Below are positions 25,694 through 35,400 of a DNA stretch of 64,000 nucleotides, one piece after another. The DNA lies in assembly GCF_000215705.1 (NCBI RefSeq), contig NC_015677.1, forward strand, positions 1,004,001 through 1,068,000. The letters run 5' to 3'. The notes under the pieces were generated by a model. That model was given only the letters and a program-made list of their open reading frames with translations, was not told the origin of the DNA and ran no database searches. Position numbers and translations under genes: made by a program. Source of the stretch: Ramlibacter tataouinensis TTB310 (GTDB lineage: Bacteria > Pseudomonadota > Gammaproteobacteria > Burkholderiales > Burkholderiaceae_C). Position 1 is the stretch's first letter, and each line of letters opens with the position of its first letter.

Positions 25694-27043
25694 ATGTTCA
25701 AGAAAATCCTGGTCGCCAACCGCGGCGAAATCGCGCTGAGAGTCCAGCGGGCCTGCCGCGAACTGGGCATCAAGGCCGTCATGGTGTATTCGGAGGCCGA
25801 CCGCGACGCCAAGTACGTGAAGCTGGCCGAGGAGGCGGTCTGCATCGGCCCGGCGCCCTCGCCCCAGAGCTACCTCAACATGCCGGCCATCATCTCGGCC
25901 GCCGAGGTCACGGACGCCGAGGCCATCCATCCGGGCTACGGCTTCCTGTCCGAGAACGCCGACTTCGCCGAACGGGTGGAAAAGAGCGGCTTCCAGTTCA
26001 TCGGCCCCACGCCCGAGTCCATCCGCATCATGGGCGACAAGGTGTCGGCCAAGCAGGCCATGATCAAGGCCGGCGTGCCCTGCGTGCCCGGCTCGGACGG
26101 CGAACTGCCGGACGACCCGGTGCAGATCCGCCGCATCGCCCGCACCGTGGGCTACCCCGTGATCATCAAGGCCGCCGGCGGCGGCGGCGGCCGCGGCATG
26201 CGCGTGGTGCACACCGAGGCCGCGCTGATCAACGCGGTGCAGATGACCAAGGCCGAGGCCGGGGCCGCCTTCGGCAATCCGGCCGTGTACATGGAGAAGT
26301 TCCTCCAGAACCCACGCCACATCGAGATCCAGATCCTGGCCGACAAGCACCGCAACGCGGTCTACCTGGGCGAGCGCGACTGCTCCATGCAGCGGCGCCA
26401 CCAGAAGATCCTGGAGGAGGCGCCGGCGCCGGGCATCGCCCGCAAGCTGATCGAGCGCATCGGCGAGCGCTGCGTCGCCGCCTGCAAGAAGATCGGCTAC
26501 CGCGGCGCGGGCACCTTCGAGTTCCTGTACGAGAACGGCGAGTTCTACTTCATCGAGATGAACACCCGGGTCCAGGTGGAGCACCCGGTGACCGAGCTCA
26601 TCACCGGCATCGACATCGTCAAGACGCAGATCATGGTGGCGGCCGGCGAGAAGCTGCCCTTCCTGCAGCGCGACGTGCAGATCCGCGGCCACGCGATCGA
26701 ATGCCGCGTCAACGCCGAGGACCCGTACAAGTTCATCCCTTCGCCCGGCCGCATCAGCCTGTGGCATGCGCCGGGCGGCCCGGGCGTGCGGGTGGACTCG
26801 CATGTCTACAACAACTACTTCGTGCCGCCCAACTACGACTCCATGATCGGCAAGATCATCGTGCACGGCGACACACGCGAGCAGGCGCTGGCGCGCATGC
26901 GCACGGCGCTGCTGGAGACGGTGGTCGAGGGCATCAACACCAACATCCCGCTGCACCGCGAGCTGATGGTGGACGCCAAGTTCCTGGCCGGCGGCACCAA
27001 CATCCACTACCTGGAGGAGTGGCTGTCGCACCATAAGCGCTAG
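25694..27043 (+). CDS. accC: acetyl-CoA carboxylase biotin carboxylase subunit
   Basis: AccC carboxylates biotin on AccB with ATP and bicarbonate. The 449-aa ATP-grasp enzyme begins [20 protein letters not shown] and has [12 protein letters not shown] (the glycine-rich ATP loop), [12 protein letters not shown] and [16 protein letters not shown] (the catalytic and metal-binding strands). Length and order are standard. It is followed by prmA, a common neighbour in this group. Confidence 0.97.
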   Translation: MFKKILVANRGEIALRVQRACRELGIKAVMVYSEADRDAKYVKLAEEAVCIGPAPSPQSYLNMPAIISAAEVTDAEAIHPGYGFLSENADFAERVEKSGFQFIGPTPESIRIMGDKVSAKQAMIKAGVPCVPGSDGELPDDPVQIRRIARTVGYPVIIKAAGGGGGRGMRVVHTEAALINAVQMTKAEAGAAFGNPAVYMEKFLQNPRHIEIQILADKHRNAVYLGERDCSMQRRHQKILEEAPAPGIARKLIERIGERCVAACKKIGYRGAGTFEFLYENGEFYFIEMNTRVQVEHPVTELITGIDIVKTQIMVAAGEKLPFLQRDVQIRGHAIECRVNAEDPYKFIPSPGRISLWHAPGGPGVRVDSHVYNNYFVPPNYDSMIGKIIVHGDTREQALARMRTALLETVVEGINTNIPLHRELMVDAKFLAGGTNIHYLEEWLSHHKR

Positions 27044-27053
27044 CCGGCCGCCT

Positions 27054-27935
27054 ATGTTCGAGCTGCGCCTGCTCTGCCCCGAGGACAAGGTCGAGATGCT
27101 GGGCGAGGCGCTGGACGCGCTGGATGCGCTCAGCGTCTCGGTCGAGGACGCCGACGCGCACACCGAGGCCGAGCAGGCGCTGTTCGGCGAGCCGGGCATG
27201 CCCGCGCCCAAGGAGGGCTGGCAGCGCTCGCGCGTGCTGGCGCTGTTCCAGGGCGAAGCCGCCGCCCGGGACGCCGCCCGGCTGCTGCAGGTGCAGGACT
27301 TCTTCGAGGGCTGCAGCGTGCTGGGCCTGGCCGCGGTGCCGCAGCAGGACTGGGTGCGCCTGACGCAGTCGCAGTTCGCGCCGGTGGAGATCACGCCCGA
27401 GTTCTGGATCGTGCCGACCTGGCACGAGCCGCCGGCGCAGGCGCGCCAGGTGATTCGGCTGGACCCGGGCCTGGCCTTCGGCACCGGAACGCACCCCACC
27501 ACCCGCATGTGCCTGCGCTGGATCGCGGCCCATCCGCCGCAGGGCCGGCGTGTCCTGGACTATGGCTGCGGCTCGGGCATCCTGGCCATGGCCGCCGCCC
27601 GGTTCGGCGCGGCCGAGGTCGACGCGGTGGACATCGACGAGGCTGCGGTGCGCTCGACCCTGGACAACGCCCAGGCCAACGGCGTGCGGCTGCGCGCCGG
27701 GCTGCCCGACCAGGCCCGCGGCGCCTACGGCCTGGTGCTGGCCAACATCCTGGCGACGCCGCTCAAGGTGCTGGCGCCGCTGCTGTGGTCGCATGTCGCG
27801 CCCGGCGGTTCGCTGGTGCTGGCGGGCATCCTGGAGCGGCAGGCGCAGGAGCTCACCGCCGCCTATGCGCCGCAGGGCGAACTGCGCGTGGCGGATACCG
27901 AGGACGGCTGGATCCTGATGACCGCCCGGCGCTGA
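27054..27935 (+). CDS. prmA: ribosomal protein L11 methyltransferase
   Basis: PrmA trimethylates several amines of ribosomal protein L11 using SAM. The 293-aa product has an N-terminal substrate-recognition domain (FELRLLCPEDKVEMLGEALD) and a Rossmann methyltransferase domain with LDPGLAFGTGTHPTTRMCLR, VLDYGCGSGILAMAAARFG and the LVLANILATPLK motif. It begins ten bases after accC, so it is probably in the acc operon. Confidence 0.95.
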   Translation: MFELRLLCPEDKVEMLGEALDALDALSVSVEDADAHTEAEQALFGEPGMPAPKEGWQRSRVLALFQGEAAARDAARLLQVQDFFEGCSVLGLAAVPQQDWVRLTQSQFAPVEITPEFWIVPTWHEPPAQARQVIRLDPGLAFGTGTHPTTRMCLRWIAAHPPQGRRVLDYGCGSGILAMAAARFGAAEVDAVDIDEAAVRSTLDNAQANGVRLRAGLPDQARGAYGLVLANILATPLKVLAPLLWSHVAPGGSLVLAGILERQAQELTAAYAPQGELRVADTEDGWILMTARR

Positions 27936-27967
27936 CCGCCGGCGGCGCTCTCTACAATCGGGCGCTC

Positions 27968-28990
27968 ATGAGTCTCGTCACCTGCTGCCCGGCCTGCGCC
28001 ACCCTGTTCAAGGTGGTGCCGGACCAGCTCAGGATTTCCGAGGGCTGGGTGCGCTGCGGCCATTGCTCGGAGGTGTTCGACGCATCGGCCCATCTGCGGC
28101 GACCGACGCAGGATGAGGCGCCGGCGGCGCCCATCGCCCCGGCGGTGCCGCCCGACTTCCCGCTGACCGAGCCGGTGTCCCTGGCGCCGACCGAGCCGGC
28201 GCCGCTGCAGCCCACCGAGCCCGCGCCCTTGCCGCCGACCGAGCCGGCGCCCTTGCAGCCCAGCCGCGCCCCGACGCCCAAGCCGCCGGCCGCTCCCTTC
28301 GTCCTGGTCCGCCAGGACACGACCAGCCCCGCACCCGAGGTCGACTCGGGCTGGCACGAGTCCTGGCGCAGTTCGCAGCTGTCCATGGCCCCCACGCAGC
28401 CGGCCTCGCAGATCGACGCAGACGAGGACGAAAGCGGGGAGGCCGACACCGAGCCGGCGCTGGAGGACGTCTCCTTCGTGCGGCAGGCGCGCCGCCGCGC
28501 CTTCTGGCGGCGCGGCGGCGTGCGTGCGGTGCTGGGGCTGCTCGCGCTGACCCTGGCCGCGCTGCTGGCCGCCCAGGTCGCGGTGCGCCAGCGCGACCGG
28601 CTGGCGGCGGCACGGCCGGCGCTGCGGCCGGTGCTGGAGGCGTTGTGCCAGCCCCTGCAGTGCCGCATCGGCCCACCGCGGCGCATCGAGTCGGTGGTCA
28701 TCGACAGCTCGGCCTTCAACCGCCTGCGCCCGGATGCCTACCGCCTGAGCGTGACGCTGAAGAACCGGGCGGCCACCGAGGTGGCGATGCCAGCTCTGGA
28801 GCTCACGCTCACCGACACCCGGGACCAGCCCGTGGTGCGGCGGGTGCTGCCGCCTTCCGAGCTGGGCCCCTCGGTGCCGGCCACCCTCCCTGCGGGGGGC
28901 GAGTGGTCCACCTCGCTGGGCGTGTCGGTGGTGGCCAGCGGCAGCGCCAGCCGCATCGCCGGCTACCGCCTGCTCGCCTTCTATCCCTGA
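27968..28990 (+). CDS. zinc-ribbon membrane protein with DUF3426
   Basis: The 340-aa protein begins with an MJ0042-type zinc ribbon (CCPACATLFKVVPDQLRISE and CGHCSEVFD; two CxxC pairs). A low-complexity linker follows with three to four copies of a TEPAPLxP unit (about residues 58-100), then one membrane helix (GLLALTLAALLAAQVAVR near 190-210) and a C-terminal DUF3426 domain (residues 230-340). The cytoplasmic zinc ribbon and periplasmic domain suggest a sensor or scaffold, but no function is known to me. It follows prmA by 32 bases. Confidence 0.85.
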   Translation: MSLVTCCPACATLFKVVPDQLRISEGWVRCGHCSEVFDASAHLRRPTQDEAPAAPIAPAVPPDFPLTEPVSLAPTEPAPLQPTEPAPLPPTEPAPLQPSRAPTPKPPAAPFVLVRQDTTSPAPEVDSGWHESWRSSQLSMAPTQPASQIDADEDESGEADTEPALEDVSFVRQARRRAFWRRGGVRAVLGLLALTLAALLAAQVAVRQRDRLAAARPALRPVLEALCQPLQCRIGPPRRIESVVIDSSAFNRLRPDAYRLSVTLKNRAATEVAMPALELTLTDTRDQPVVRRVLPPSELGPSVPATLPAGGEWSTSLGVSVVASGSASRIAGYRLLAFYP

Positions 28991-29024
28991 ACCCTTCCCA
29001 CTTCCCTCGACCGGCATACCTCCT

Positions 29025-29915
29025 ATGGCAGCAGTGATCTGTGGCTCCCTCGCGTTCGACACCATCATGGGCTTCGAAGGGCGCTTCGCCCAGCAGATCC
29101 TGCCCGACCAGCTGCACATCCTGAACGTGTCGTTCCTGGTGCCGGCGCTGCGGCGCGACTTCGGCGGCTGCGCCGGCAACATCGCCTACAGCCTCAGGCT
29201 GCTGGGCGGCACGCCGCTGCCCATGGCGACGGTGGGCAGCGACGGCGCCGGCTACCTGGCCCGGCTGCGGGAACTCGGCATCAGCACCGAGTTCGTGCGC
29301 GAGGTGCAGGACAGCTACACCGCGCAGGCCATGATCATGACCGACCGCGACAACAACCAGATCACCGCCTTCCACCCCGGGGCGATGATGCAGGCCCATG
29401 TCACCCGCATTCAGGCGCGGCCGGACATCAAGCTCGGGATCATCTCGCCCGACGGGCGCGACGCCATGCTGCAGCACGCCCAGCAGATGCACGCCGCCGG
29501 CATCCCCTTCGTGTTCGATCCGGGCCAGGGCCTGCCGATGTTCGATGGCCGGGAGCTCGCCGGCTTCATCGAGCAGGCCAGCTGGGTCACGGTCAACGAC
29601 TACGAGGGCAAGATGCTCGGCGAGCGCACCGGCTGGAGCGAGGCCGAGATCTCGCGCCGGGTGCAGGGCCTGGTGGTCACCCTGGGCGGCGAAGGCTGCG
29701 AGGTGTGGGTCGGCGGCGAGCGCACGCGGGTCCCGGCGGTGAAAGCCGCCCAGGTGGTGGACCCCACGGGCTGCGGCGACGCCTGGCGCGGCGCGCTGCT
29801 GTACGGGCTGGAGCAGGGCTGGCCGCTGGCGCGCTGCGCCGAGCTGGGCAACAAGGTCGGCTCGATCAAGATCGCCAGCCGCGGGCCGCAGAACTACACG
29901 CTGGCCGGGCTGTAG
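29025..29915 (+). CDS. PfkB-family carbohydrate/nucleoside kinase
   Basis: The 296-aa ribokinase-fold protein carries FGGCAGNIAYSLRLLGG (substrate site) and the PfkB signature 2 DPTGCGDAWRGALLYGLEQG with the catalytic Asp. The first residues VICGSLAFDTIMGFEG are like adenosine-kinase-type members of this group. Substrate (sugar or nucleoside) cannot be set from sequence. It is 34 bases after the DUF3426 gene and ends 13 bases from the convergent SDR gene. Confidence 0.9.
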   Translation: MAAVICGSLAFDTIMGFEGRFAQQILPDQLHILNVSFLVPALRRDFGGCAGNIAYSLRLLGGTPLPMATVGSDGAGYLARLRELGISTEFVREVQDSYTAQAMIMTDRDNNQITAFHPGAMMQAHVTRIQARPDIKLGIISPDGRDAMLQHAQQMHAAGIPFVFDPGQGLPMFDGRELAGFIEQASWVTVNDYEGKMLGERTGWSEAEISRRVQGLVVTLGGEGCEVWVGGERTRVPAVKAAQVVDPTGCGDAWRGALLYGLEQGWPLARCAELGNKVGSIKIASRGPQNYTLAGL

Positions 29916-29928
29916 CCCGGCGGGCGCC

Positions 29929-30696
29929 TCACCCCCGGGCGTGGGTGACGCCCCCGTCCACAACGATGGTCTCGCCCAGCACGTAGTCGCCGGCGCGGGA
30001 CGCCAGGTAGATCGCGGCGCCGGCCATGTCCTCGTCGGTGCCGATGCGGCCGGCCGGGATGCGCCGCGCCACCTGCTCGCCGTGGTCGCGCGCGTCCTTG
30101 TTCATCTCGGAAGGGAAGGCCCCCGGCGCGATGCCGCTGACCACGATGTTGTCGCGCGCCAGCCGCAGCGCCAGGCGCTTGGTCAGGTGGATCAGGCCGG
30201 CCTTGCTCGCGGCGTAGGAGTACGTCTCCAGCGGATTGACCGAGACGCCGTCGATCGACGCGACGTTGATCACCTTGGCCGGGTGCCGCGCGGCGGCGGC
30301 CTTCAGCAGCGCGTGCAGGGCCTGGGTCAGGAAGAACGGGGTCTTCACGTTCAGGTCCATCACCTTGTCCCAGCCTTTTTCGGGAAAGGTCTCGAAGGCC
30401 TCGCCCCAGGCCGCGCCGGCGTTGTTGACCAGGATGTCCAGGGCCGGTTCGCGCCGCGCCATCTCGGCCGCCAGGGCCTGCGCCGCCGCCACAGAGGACA
30501 CGTCGGCCGGCAGCGAGATGCAGGGCCCCAGCGCCGACAGCTCGGCCGCGGCGGCGTCGCAGGCGGCGGCCTTGCGGGCCGTGAGGTAGACCTTGGCGCC
30601 CTGGCGCAGGAAGCCGGCGGCGATCATGCGGCCGATGCCGCGCGAGCCGCCGGTGACCAGGGCCGTGCGGCCTTGCAGGGAGAAAAGCTCGTTCAT
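29929..30696 (-). CDS. short-chain dehydrogenase/reductase (SDR)
   Basis: The 255-aa protein is a classical SDR: TGGSRGIG cofactor motif near residue 15, NNAGAAWG, the catalytic Ser region VINVASIDG and YSYAASK (Tyr-Lys), and a C-terminal GDYVLGETIVVDGG. It likely uses NADP(H) to oxidise or reduce a hydroxy/keto group. It is the last gene of the minus-strand ABC transporter operon, ten bases after livM, so its substrate may be linked to the imported compound. Confidence 0.93.
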   Translation of the reverse strand: MNELFSLQGRTALVTGGSRGIGRMIAAGFLRQGAKVYLTARKAAACDAAAAELSALGPCISLPADVSSVAAAQALAAEMARREPALDILVNNAGAAWGEAFETFPEKGWDKVMDLNVKTPFFLTQALHALLKAAAARHPAKVINVASIDGVSVNPLETYSYAASKAGLIHLTKRLALRLARDNIVVSGIAPGAFPSEMNKDARDHGEQVARRIPAGRIGTDEDMAGAAIYLASRAGDYVLGETIVVDGGVTHARG

Positions 30697-30706
30697 GGGC
30701 GGCGGC

Positions 30707-31660
30707 TCAGGCCTGCTGGGTGCGCGCCTTGCGCCGGTCCATCCAGGCCAGCAGCTCGCCCACCACGCCCTTGCGGAAGGCCAGCACGCACACCACGAAG
30801 ATGACGCCGATGATCACCGTCACCCACTCGCCCACCTTGTCGGCCAGCAGGTTCTGCAGCGAGATCACGATGCCGGCGCCGAACACCGGGCCGAAGAAGG
30901 TGCCGACGCCGCCCAGCAGGCTCATCAGGATGACCTCGCCGGACATGGACCAGTGCACGTCGGACAGCGTGGCGAAGCCCATCACCACGGTCTTGAGCGC
31001 GCCGGCCAGGCCGGCCAGCGCCGCCGACAGCACGAAGGCCAGCAGCTTGTAGCGGTCGACCTCGTAGCCCAGCGAGACGGCGCGCGGTTCGTTCTCGCGG
31101 ATCATCTTGAGCACCTGGCCGAAGGGCGAGGTGACGATGCGCGAGATGCCCAGGAAGCAGGCGATGAACACCGCCACCACCACGTAGTACATGGCGGTGT
31201 CCGAAGCCAGCGACAGCACGCCGAACAGGCTGCCGCGCGGCACGCCCTGCAGGCCGTCCTCGCCGCCGGTGAAGGGCGCCTGCAGGCAGATGAAGAACAC
31301 CATCTGCGCCAGCGCCAGCGTGATCATTGCGAAGTAGATCCCCTGGCGGCGGATGGCGACGGCGCCGAACAGCAGGCCCAGCAGCGCGGCGACCACCACG
31401 CCGGCCAGGATGCCCAGCTCGGGCGTCCAGCCCTGCGACCGGATGAACCAGCCGGTGACGTAGGCGGCGAAGCCGAAGAAGGCGGCGTGGCCGAACGACA
31501 GCAGGCCGGTGAACCCCAGCAGCAGGTTGAAGGCGCAGGCGAACAGCGCGAAGCACAGCAGCTTCATCACGAACACCGGGTACAGGCCCAGCAGCGGCGC
31601 GGCCAGCAGCAGCGCCAGGATGGCCAGGTAGGTGACGGTGGTCAATTTGGAGTGGCGCAT
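30707..31660 (-). CDS. livM: branched-chain amino-acid-type ABC transporter permease LivM
   Basis: The 317-aa inner-membrane permease has about nine hydrophobic segments and the LivM motif GVPRGSLFG with NEPRAVSLGYEVDRYKLLAF, the cytoplasmic coupling loop. It pairs with LivH to form the membrane channel. It follows livH with a one-base gap. Substrates of this family include branched-chain amino acids, amides, urea and aromatic acids, so specificity is open. Confidence 0.94.
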   Translation of the reverse strand: MRHSKLTTVTYLAILALLLAAPLLGLYPVFVMKLLCFALFACAFNLLLGFTGLLSFGHAAFFGFAAYVTGWFIRSQGWTPELGILAGVVVAALLGLLFGAVAIRRQGIYFAMITLALAQMVFFICLQAPFTGGEDGLQGVPRGSLFGVLSLASDTAMYYVVVAVFIACFLGISRIVTSPFGQVLKMIRENEPRAVSLGYEVDRYKLLAFVLSAALAGLAGALKTVVMGFATLSDVHWSMSGEVILMSLLGGVGTFFGPVFGAGIVISLQNLLADKVGEWVTVIIGVIFVVCVLAFRKGVVGELLAWMDRRKARTQQA

Positions 31661-31661
31661 A

Positions 31662-32558
31662 TCAGGCGGACTTTCCGAACAGGCCGGCGGGGCGCAGCAT
31701 CAGCACGATGACCATCACCACGAACACCACGACGTTGGAGGCCTCGGGGTAGAACACCCGCGTCAGGCCTTCCACCACGCCCAGGCCCAGGCCGGTGACG
31801 ACCGAGCCCAGGATGGAGCCCATGCCGCCGATCACCACCACGGCGAACACCACGATGATCAGGTTGGAGCCCATCAGGGGGGTGACCTGGATGATGGGGG
31901 CGGCCAGCACGCCGGCCAGGCCGGCCAGGGCGGCGCCGGCGCCGTAGGTCAGCATCACCATCAGCGGCACGTTGACGCCGAAGGCCTGCACCAGCTTGGC
32001 GTTCTCGGTGCCGGCGCGCAGGTAGGCGCCCAGCCGGGTGCGCTCGATCAGGAACCAGGTGCCCAGGCACACGGCGATGGAGGCCAGCACGACCCAGGCG
32101 CGGTAGTTGGGCAGGATCATGAAGCCCAGGTTGGTGGCGCCCGAGAGCAGCTCGGGCACCGGGTAGGACTGGCCCGAGACGCCGTACTGCTGGCGGAACG
32201 CGCCTTCCAGGATCAGGGCCAGGCCGAAGGTGAGCAGCAGTCCGTACAGCGGGTCCAGCCCGTACAGGTGCTTGAGGAACAGGCGCTCGATGGCGACGCC
32301 CAGCACGCCCACCACCAGCGGCGCCAGCACCAGCGCCAGCCAGTAGTTCACGCCCCATCGCTCGAGCATGATCCAGGCGGCGAAGGCGCCCACCATGTAC
32401 AGCGCCCCATGGGCGAAGTTCACGATGTCCAGCAGGCCGAAGATGACCGCCAGGCCCAGGCTGAGCATGGCATAGAAGGCCCCGTTGACCAGCCCGAGCA
32501 TGAGCTGGCCGAGGAAGGCCTGGTGGGGGATGCCGAAGATTTCCATTACGGATGACAA
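31662..32558 (-). CDS. livH: branched-chain amino-acid-type ABC transporter permease LivH
   Basis: The 298-aa permease has the LivH start GLVNGAFYAMLSLGLAVIFG followed by LLDIVNFAHGALYMVGAF, and the coupling loop RTRLGAYLRAGTENAKLVQAFG. It is the partner of LivM. A short gap (36 bases) separates it from the binding-protein gene. Confidence 0.95.
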   Translation of the reverse strand: MSSVMEIFGIPHQAFLGQLMLGLVNGAFYAMLSLGLAVIFGLLDIVNFAHGALYMVGAFAAWIMLERWGVNYWLALVLAPLVVGVLGVAIERLFLKHLYGLDPLYGLLLTFGLALILEGAFRQQYGVSGQSYPVPELLSGATNLGFMILPNYRAWVVLASIAVCLGTWFLIERTRLGAYLRAGTENAKLVQAFGVNVPLMVMLTYGAGAALAGLAGVLAAPIIQVTPLMGSNLIIVVFAVVVIGGMGSILGSVVTGLGLGVVEGLTRVFYPEASNVVVFVVMVIVLMLRPAGLFGKSA

Positions 32559-32594
32559 ACCGGCCCCGAAGGGCCGGCTCCTAGGGGTGGTGGA

Positions 32595-33797
32595 TTATTT
32601 CTTGACCAGCGAGCACTTGGAGTCGGCCAGCGAGGTGAAGGCCTGCTCGCCGGGCACCTTGGCCACGGTCTTGTAGTAGTCCCAGGGCGTGGTGGACTCC
32701 TTGGTGCCCTTGACCTGGAACAGGTACATGTCGTGCACCATGCGGCCGTCGGCGCGCACCTTGCCCTTGGTGTAGAAGTCGTTCTGCTGGACGCTCTTGA
32801 GGTGGGCCATGATCTTGTCGGAATCGGTCGAGCCCACGGCCTTGACGGCGTTCAGGTAGGCCGTGGTGGCCGAGTAGTCGGCCGCCTGCAGGCTGGAGGG
32901 CATGCGCTTGTACTTGTCGAAGAAGCGCTTGGCGAACTTGCGTGACGCGTCGTCCTGGTTCCAGTACCAGCTGTCGGCCAGCTGCAGGCCCTCGGTGTTG
33001 GCCAGGCCCAGGCTGTGCACGTCGTTGATGAACACCAGCAGGCCGGCGACCTTCATGTTCTTGGTGATGCCGAATTCCTTGGCCGCCTTCATCGCGTTGG
33101 TGAAGTCGCCGCCGGCGTTGGCCAGCGCCAGGATCTGGGCCTTGGAGCCCTGGGCCTGCAGCAGGAAGGACGAGAAGTCCGACGCGTTGAGCGGGTGGCG
33201 CACGGAGCCGGCGACGGTGCCGCCGTTGGCCTTGACCACGGTCGCGGCATCGTTCTCCAGCGAGTGGCCGAAGGCGTAGTCGGCGGTCAGGAAGTACCAG
33301 TTCTTGCTGCCGGCCTTGACCAGCGCGCTGCCGGCCACCTTGGCCAGGGCCACGGTGTCGTAGGCGTAGTGCACGGTGTAGGGCGTGCAGTCCTCGTTGG
33401 TCAGGCGGGACGAGCCGGCGCCGATGGAGATGAAGGGACGCTTCTTCTCGGCCGCCACCTTGGCCATGGCCAGCGCCGTGCCGGAGCTGGTGCCGCCGAC
33501 CAGCATGGACAGGTTCTGGTTGTCCATCCACTCGCGGGCCTTGGAGCTGGCCACGTCGGCCTTGTTCTGGTGGTCGGCCGTCAGCACCTCGACCGGGCGG
33601 CCCAGCACGGAGCCGCCGAAGTCCTGCACCGCCCACTTGATCATCTCGGCGCCGGCCGGGCCGTCGATGTCGGCGTACAGGCTGGACATGTCGGTGATGA
33701 AGCCGATGCGCACCGGCCCGTTGTTGGCGGGCTGGGCGAGGGCCGCGGTGGTGCCCAGGCCGATGGCCAGGGATGCGACGAGGGTCTTGAGTTTCAT
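32595..33797 (-). CDS. Liv-type ABC transporter substrate-binding protein
   Basis: The 400-aa periplasmic protein has a signal peptide (residues 1-21, KLKTLVASLAIGLGTTAALA) and a type I periplasmic-binding fold (VRIGFITDMSSLYADIDGPA, VGGTSSGTALAMAKVAAEKK, WYFLTADYAFGHSLEND). The sequence does not reveal the ligand. It sits in the middle of the operon between the ATPase and permease genes. The ATG at 33797 is preceded by AGGAGGC, a strong ribosome site. Confidence 0.94.
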   Translation of the reverse strand: MKLKTLVASLAIGLGTTAALAQPANNGPVRIGFITDMSSLYADIDGPAGAEMIKWAVQDFGGSVLGRPVEVLTADHQNKADVASSKAREWMDNQNLSMLVGGTSSGTALAMAKVAAEKKRPFISIGAGSSRLTNEDCTPYTVHYAYDTVALAKVAGSALVKAGSKNWYFLTADYAFGHSLENDAATVVKANGGTVAGSVRHPLNASDFSSFLLQAQGSKAQILALANAGGDFTNAMKAAKEFGITKNMKVAGLLVFINDVHSLGLANTEGLQLADSWYWNQDDASRKFAKRFFDKYKRMPSSLQAADYSATTAYLNAVKAVGSTDSDKIMAHLKSVQQNDFYTKGKVRADGRMVHDMYLFQVKGTKESTTPWDYYKTVAKVPGEQAFTSLADSKCSLVKK

Positions 33798-33835
33798 GGG
33801 ATGCCTCCTGGGGATGAAAACGATGGGCCGGCGCA

Positions 33836-34540
33836 CTAGACGCCGAGGTATTCCTGCAGCATGGCGGTGTTGCCCTGCAGCTCGGCTTGCGCGAACTGCT
33901 GCACGATGCGGCCATGCTCCATGACGTAGAAGCGGTCGGCCAGCGGCGCAGCGAAGCGGAAGTTCTGCTCGACCAGCACGATGGTGTAGCCGCGCGCCTT
34001 GAGCGCGCGGATCATCTCGGCCAGCTTCTGCACGATCACCGGGGCCAGGCCCTCGGAGATCTCGTCCAACAGCAGCAGCCGCGCGCCGGTGCGCAGGATG
34101 CGCGCCACGGCCAGCATCTGCTGCTCGCCGCCGGACAGGCGGGTGCCCGGGCTGGCGGCGCGCTCCTTGAGGTTGGGGAACATGGCGTAGATGTCGTCGA
34201 CGCTCATGCCGCCTGCGGCGATGACCGGCGGCAGCATCAGGTTCTCCTCGGCGGACAGGCTGGCAAAGATGCCGCGCTCCTCCGGGCAGTAGCCCACGCC
34301 CAGCCGGGCCACCTTGTGCGGCGGCAGGCGGATGGCCTCCTCGCCGTTGATGCGCACCGACCCCTTGCGGGTGCCGGTCAGGCCCACGATGGCGCGCAGC
34401 GTGGTGGTGCGGCCGGCGCCGTTGCGGCCCAGCAGGCACACCACCTCGCCCTGCTGCACGGCGAGGTTGACGCCGTGCAGGATGTGCGACTCGCCGTACC
34501 AGGCGTGCAGGTCCTCGATGCGCAGGAGCTCTTTGGTCAT
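33836..34540 (-). CDS. livF: ABC transporter ATP-binding protein LivF with Arg in Walker A
   Basis: The 234-aa ATPase has the Liv-type signature LSGGEQQMLAVARILRTGARL, Walker B LLLLDEISEGL and the C-terminal EYLGV. The Walker A reads GRNGAGRTTTL, with Arg in place of the invariant Lys. To my recollection this K-to-R change recurs in some burkholderial LivF proteins, so it may be tolerated because LivG supplies a canonical site. Start ATG at 34540. Confidence 0.93.
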   Translation of the reverse strand: MTKELLRIEDLHAWYGESHILHGVNLAVQQGEVVCLLGRNGAGRTTTLRAIVGLTGTRKGSVRINGEEAIRLPPHKVARLGVGYCPEERGIFASLSAEENLMLPPVIAAGGMSVDDIYAMFPNLKERAASPGTRLSGGEQQMLAVARILRTGARLLLLDEISEGLAPVIVQKLAEMIRALKARGYTIVLVEQNFRFAAPLADRFYVMEHGRIVQQFAQAELQGNTAMLQEYLGV

Positions 34541-34574
34541 TCAGGCCTCCGACGGGCCGCCCCTAGGCAGGCCT

Positions 34575-34624
34575 GGGCCCCCTCGGGGGGCAGCGCACTA
34601 CACGAAGTGAGAAGCGTGGGGGCC
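34575..34624. repeat. palindromic intergenic repeat (comamonad type)
   Basis: The livG-livF gap holds GGCCCCC (34576-34582) and GGGGGCC (34618-34624) as outer arms, an inner CCCCCTCGGGGGG and CACT-ACACGA-AGTG, a multi-stem palindrome. I recall very similar sequences being common between genes in Comamonadaceae. A role in mRNA processing or stability between the two ATPase genes is possible. Confidence 0.6.
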
Positions 34625-34626
34625 AT

Positions 34627-35400
34627 TCAGTGGGCTCCCTGGAGGGCGGTGTCGGTGCTGCCCATGTAGGCCTCGATCACCTGCGGGTTGGCGGAGACCT
34701 CGGCGTACGGGCCGTCGGCGATGATGGCGCCGCGCTGCAGCACGGTGATGCGGTCGGCGATGGAGGAGACGACGTTCATGTTGTGCTCGACCATGAGGAT
34801 GGTGCGGCCCGCCGACACCTTCTTGATCAGCTCGGTCACGCGGCTGACGTCCTCGTGGCCCATGCCCTGGGTGGGCTCGTCCAGCAGCATCAGCTCCGGC
34901 TCCAGGGCCATGGTGGTGGCCAGCTCCAGCGCGCGCTTGCGGCCGTAGGGGAGGTTGACGGTCAGCTCGTCGGCGAATTCCTGCAGGCCCACCGTCGCCA
35001 GCAGCTGGCGCGCCCGGTCGTGCAGGTGGGACAGGCTGGATTCCGGCTTCCAGAAATGGAAGGAGGTGCCCAGGTTGCGCTGCAGGGCGGCGCGCACGTT
35101 CTCCAGCACGGTCATGTGCGGGAACACCGCCGAGATCTGGAACGAGCGCACGATGCCGCGCCGCGCCGTCTGGGCCGGCTTCTCGTGCGTGATGTCCACG
35201 CCGTTGTAGGTGATGGTGCCGCGGGTGGGCGGCAGGAACTTGGTCAGCAGGTTGAAGAAGGTGGTCTTGCCGGCGCCGTTGGGGCCGATCAGCGCATGGA
35301 TATGGCCCCGGCGGACCTTCAGGTCCACGTGGTTGACGGCGACGAAGCCCTTGAACTCCTTGGTCAGGCCCTGTGTCTCCAGGATGAACTCAGCTGGCAA
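34627..35400 (-). CDS. livG: ABC transporter ATP-binding protein LivG
   Basis: The 257-aa ATPase has Walker A GPNGAGKTTFFNLLT, the signature LPYGRKRALELATTMALEPE and Walker B LMLLDEPTQGMG; the long loop and C-terminal helix are typical of LivG. A TTG start at 35400 is chosen because AGGAG lies seven bases upstream and the family similarity starts at PAEFILETQGL; an ATG at 35475 would add 25 unrelated residues. It is the first gene of the transporter operon. Confidence 0.9.
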   Translation of the reverse strand: MPAEFILETQGLTKEFKGFVAVNHVDLKVRRGHIHALIGPNGAGKTTFFNLLTKFLPPTRGTITYNGVDITHEKPAQTARRGIVRSFQISAVFPHMTVLENVRAALQRNLGTSFHFWKPESSLSHLHDRARQLLATVGLQEFADELTVNLPYGRKRALELATTMALEPELMLLDEPTQGMGHEDVSRVTELIKKVSAGRTILMVEHNMNVVSSIADRITVLQRGAIIADGPYAEVSANPQVIEAYMGSTDTALQGAH

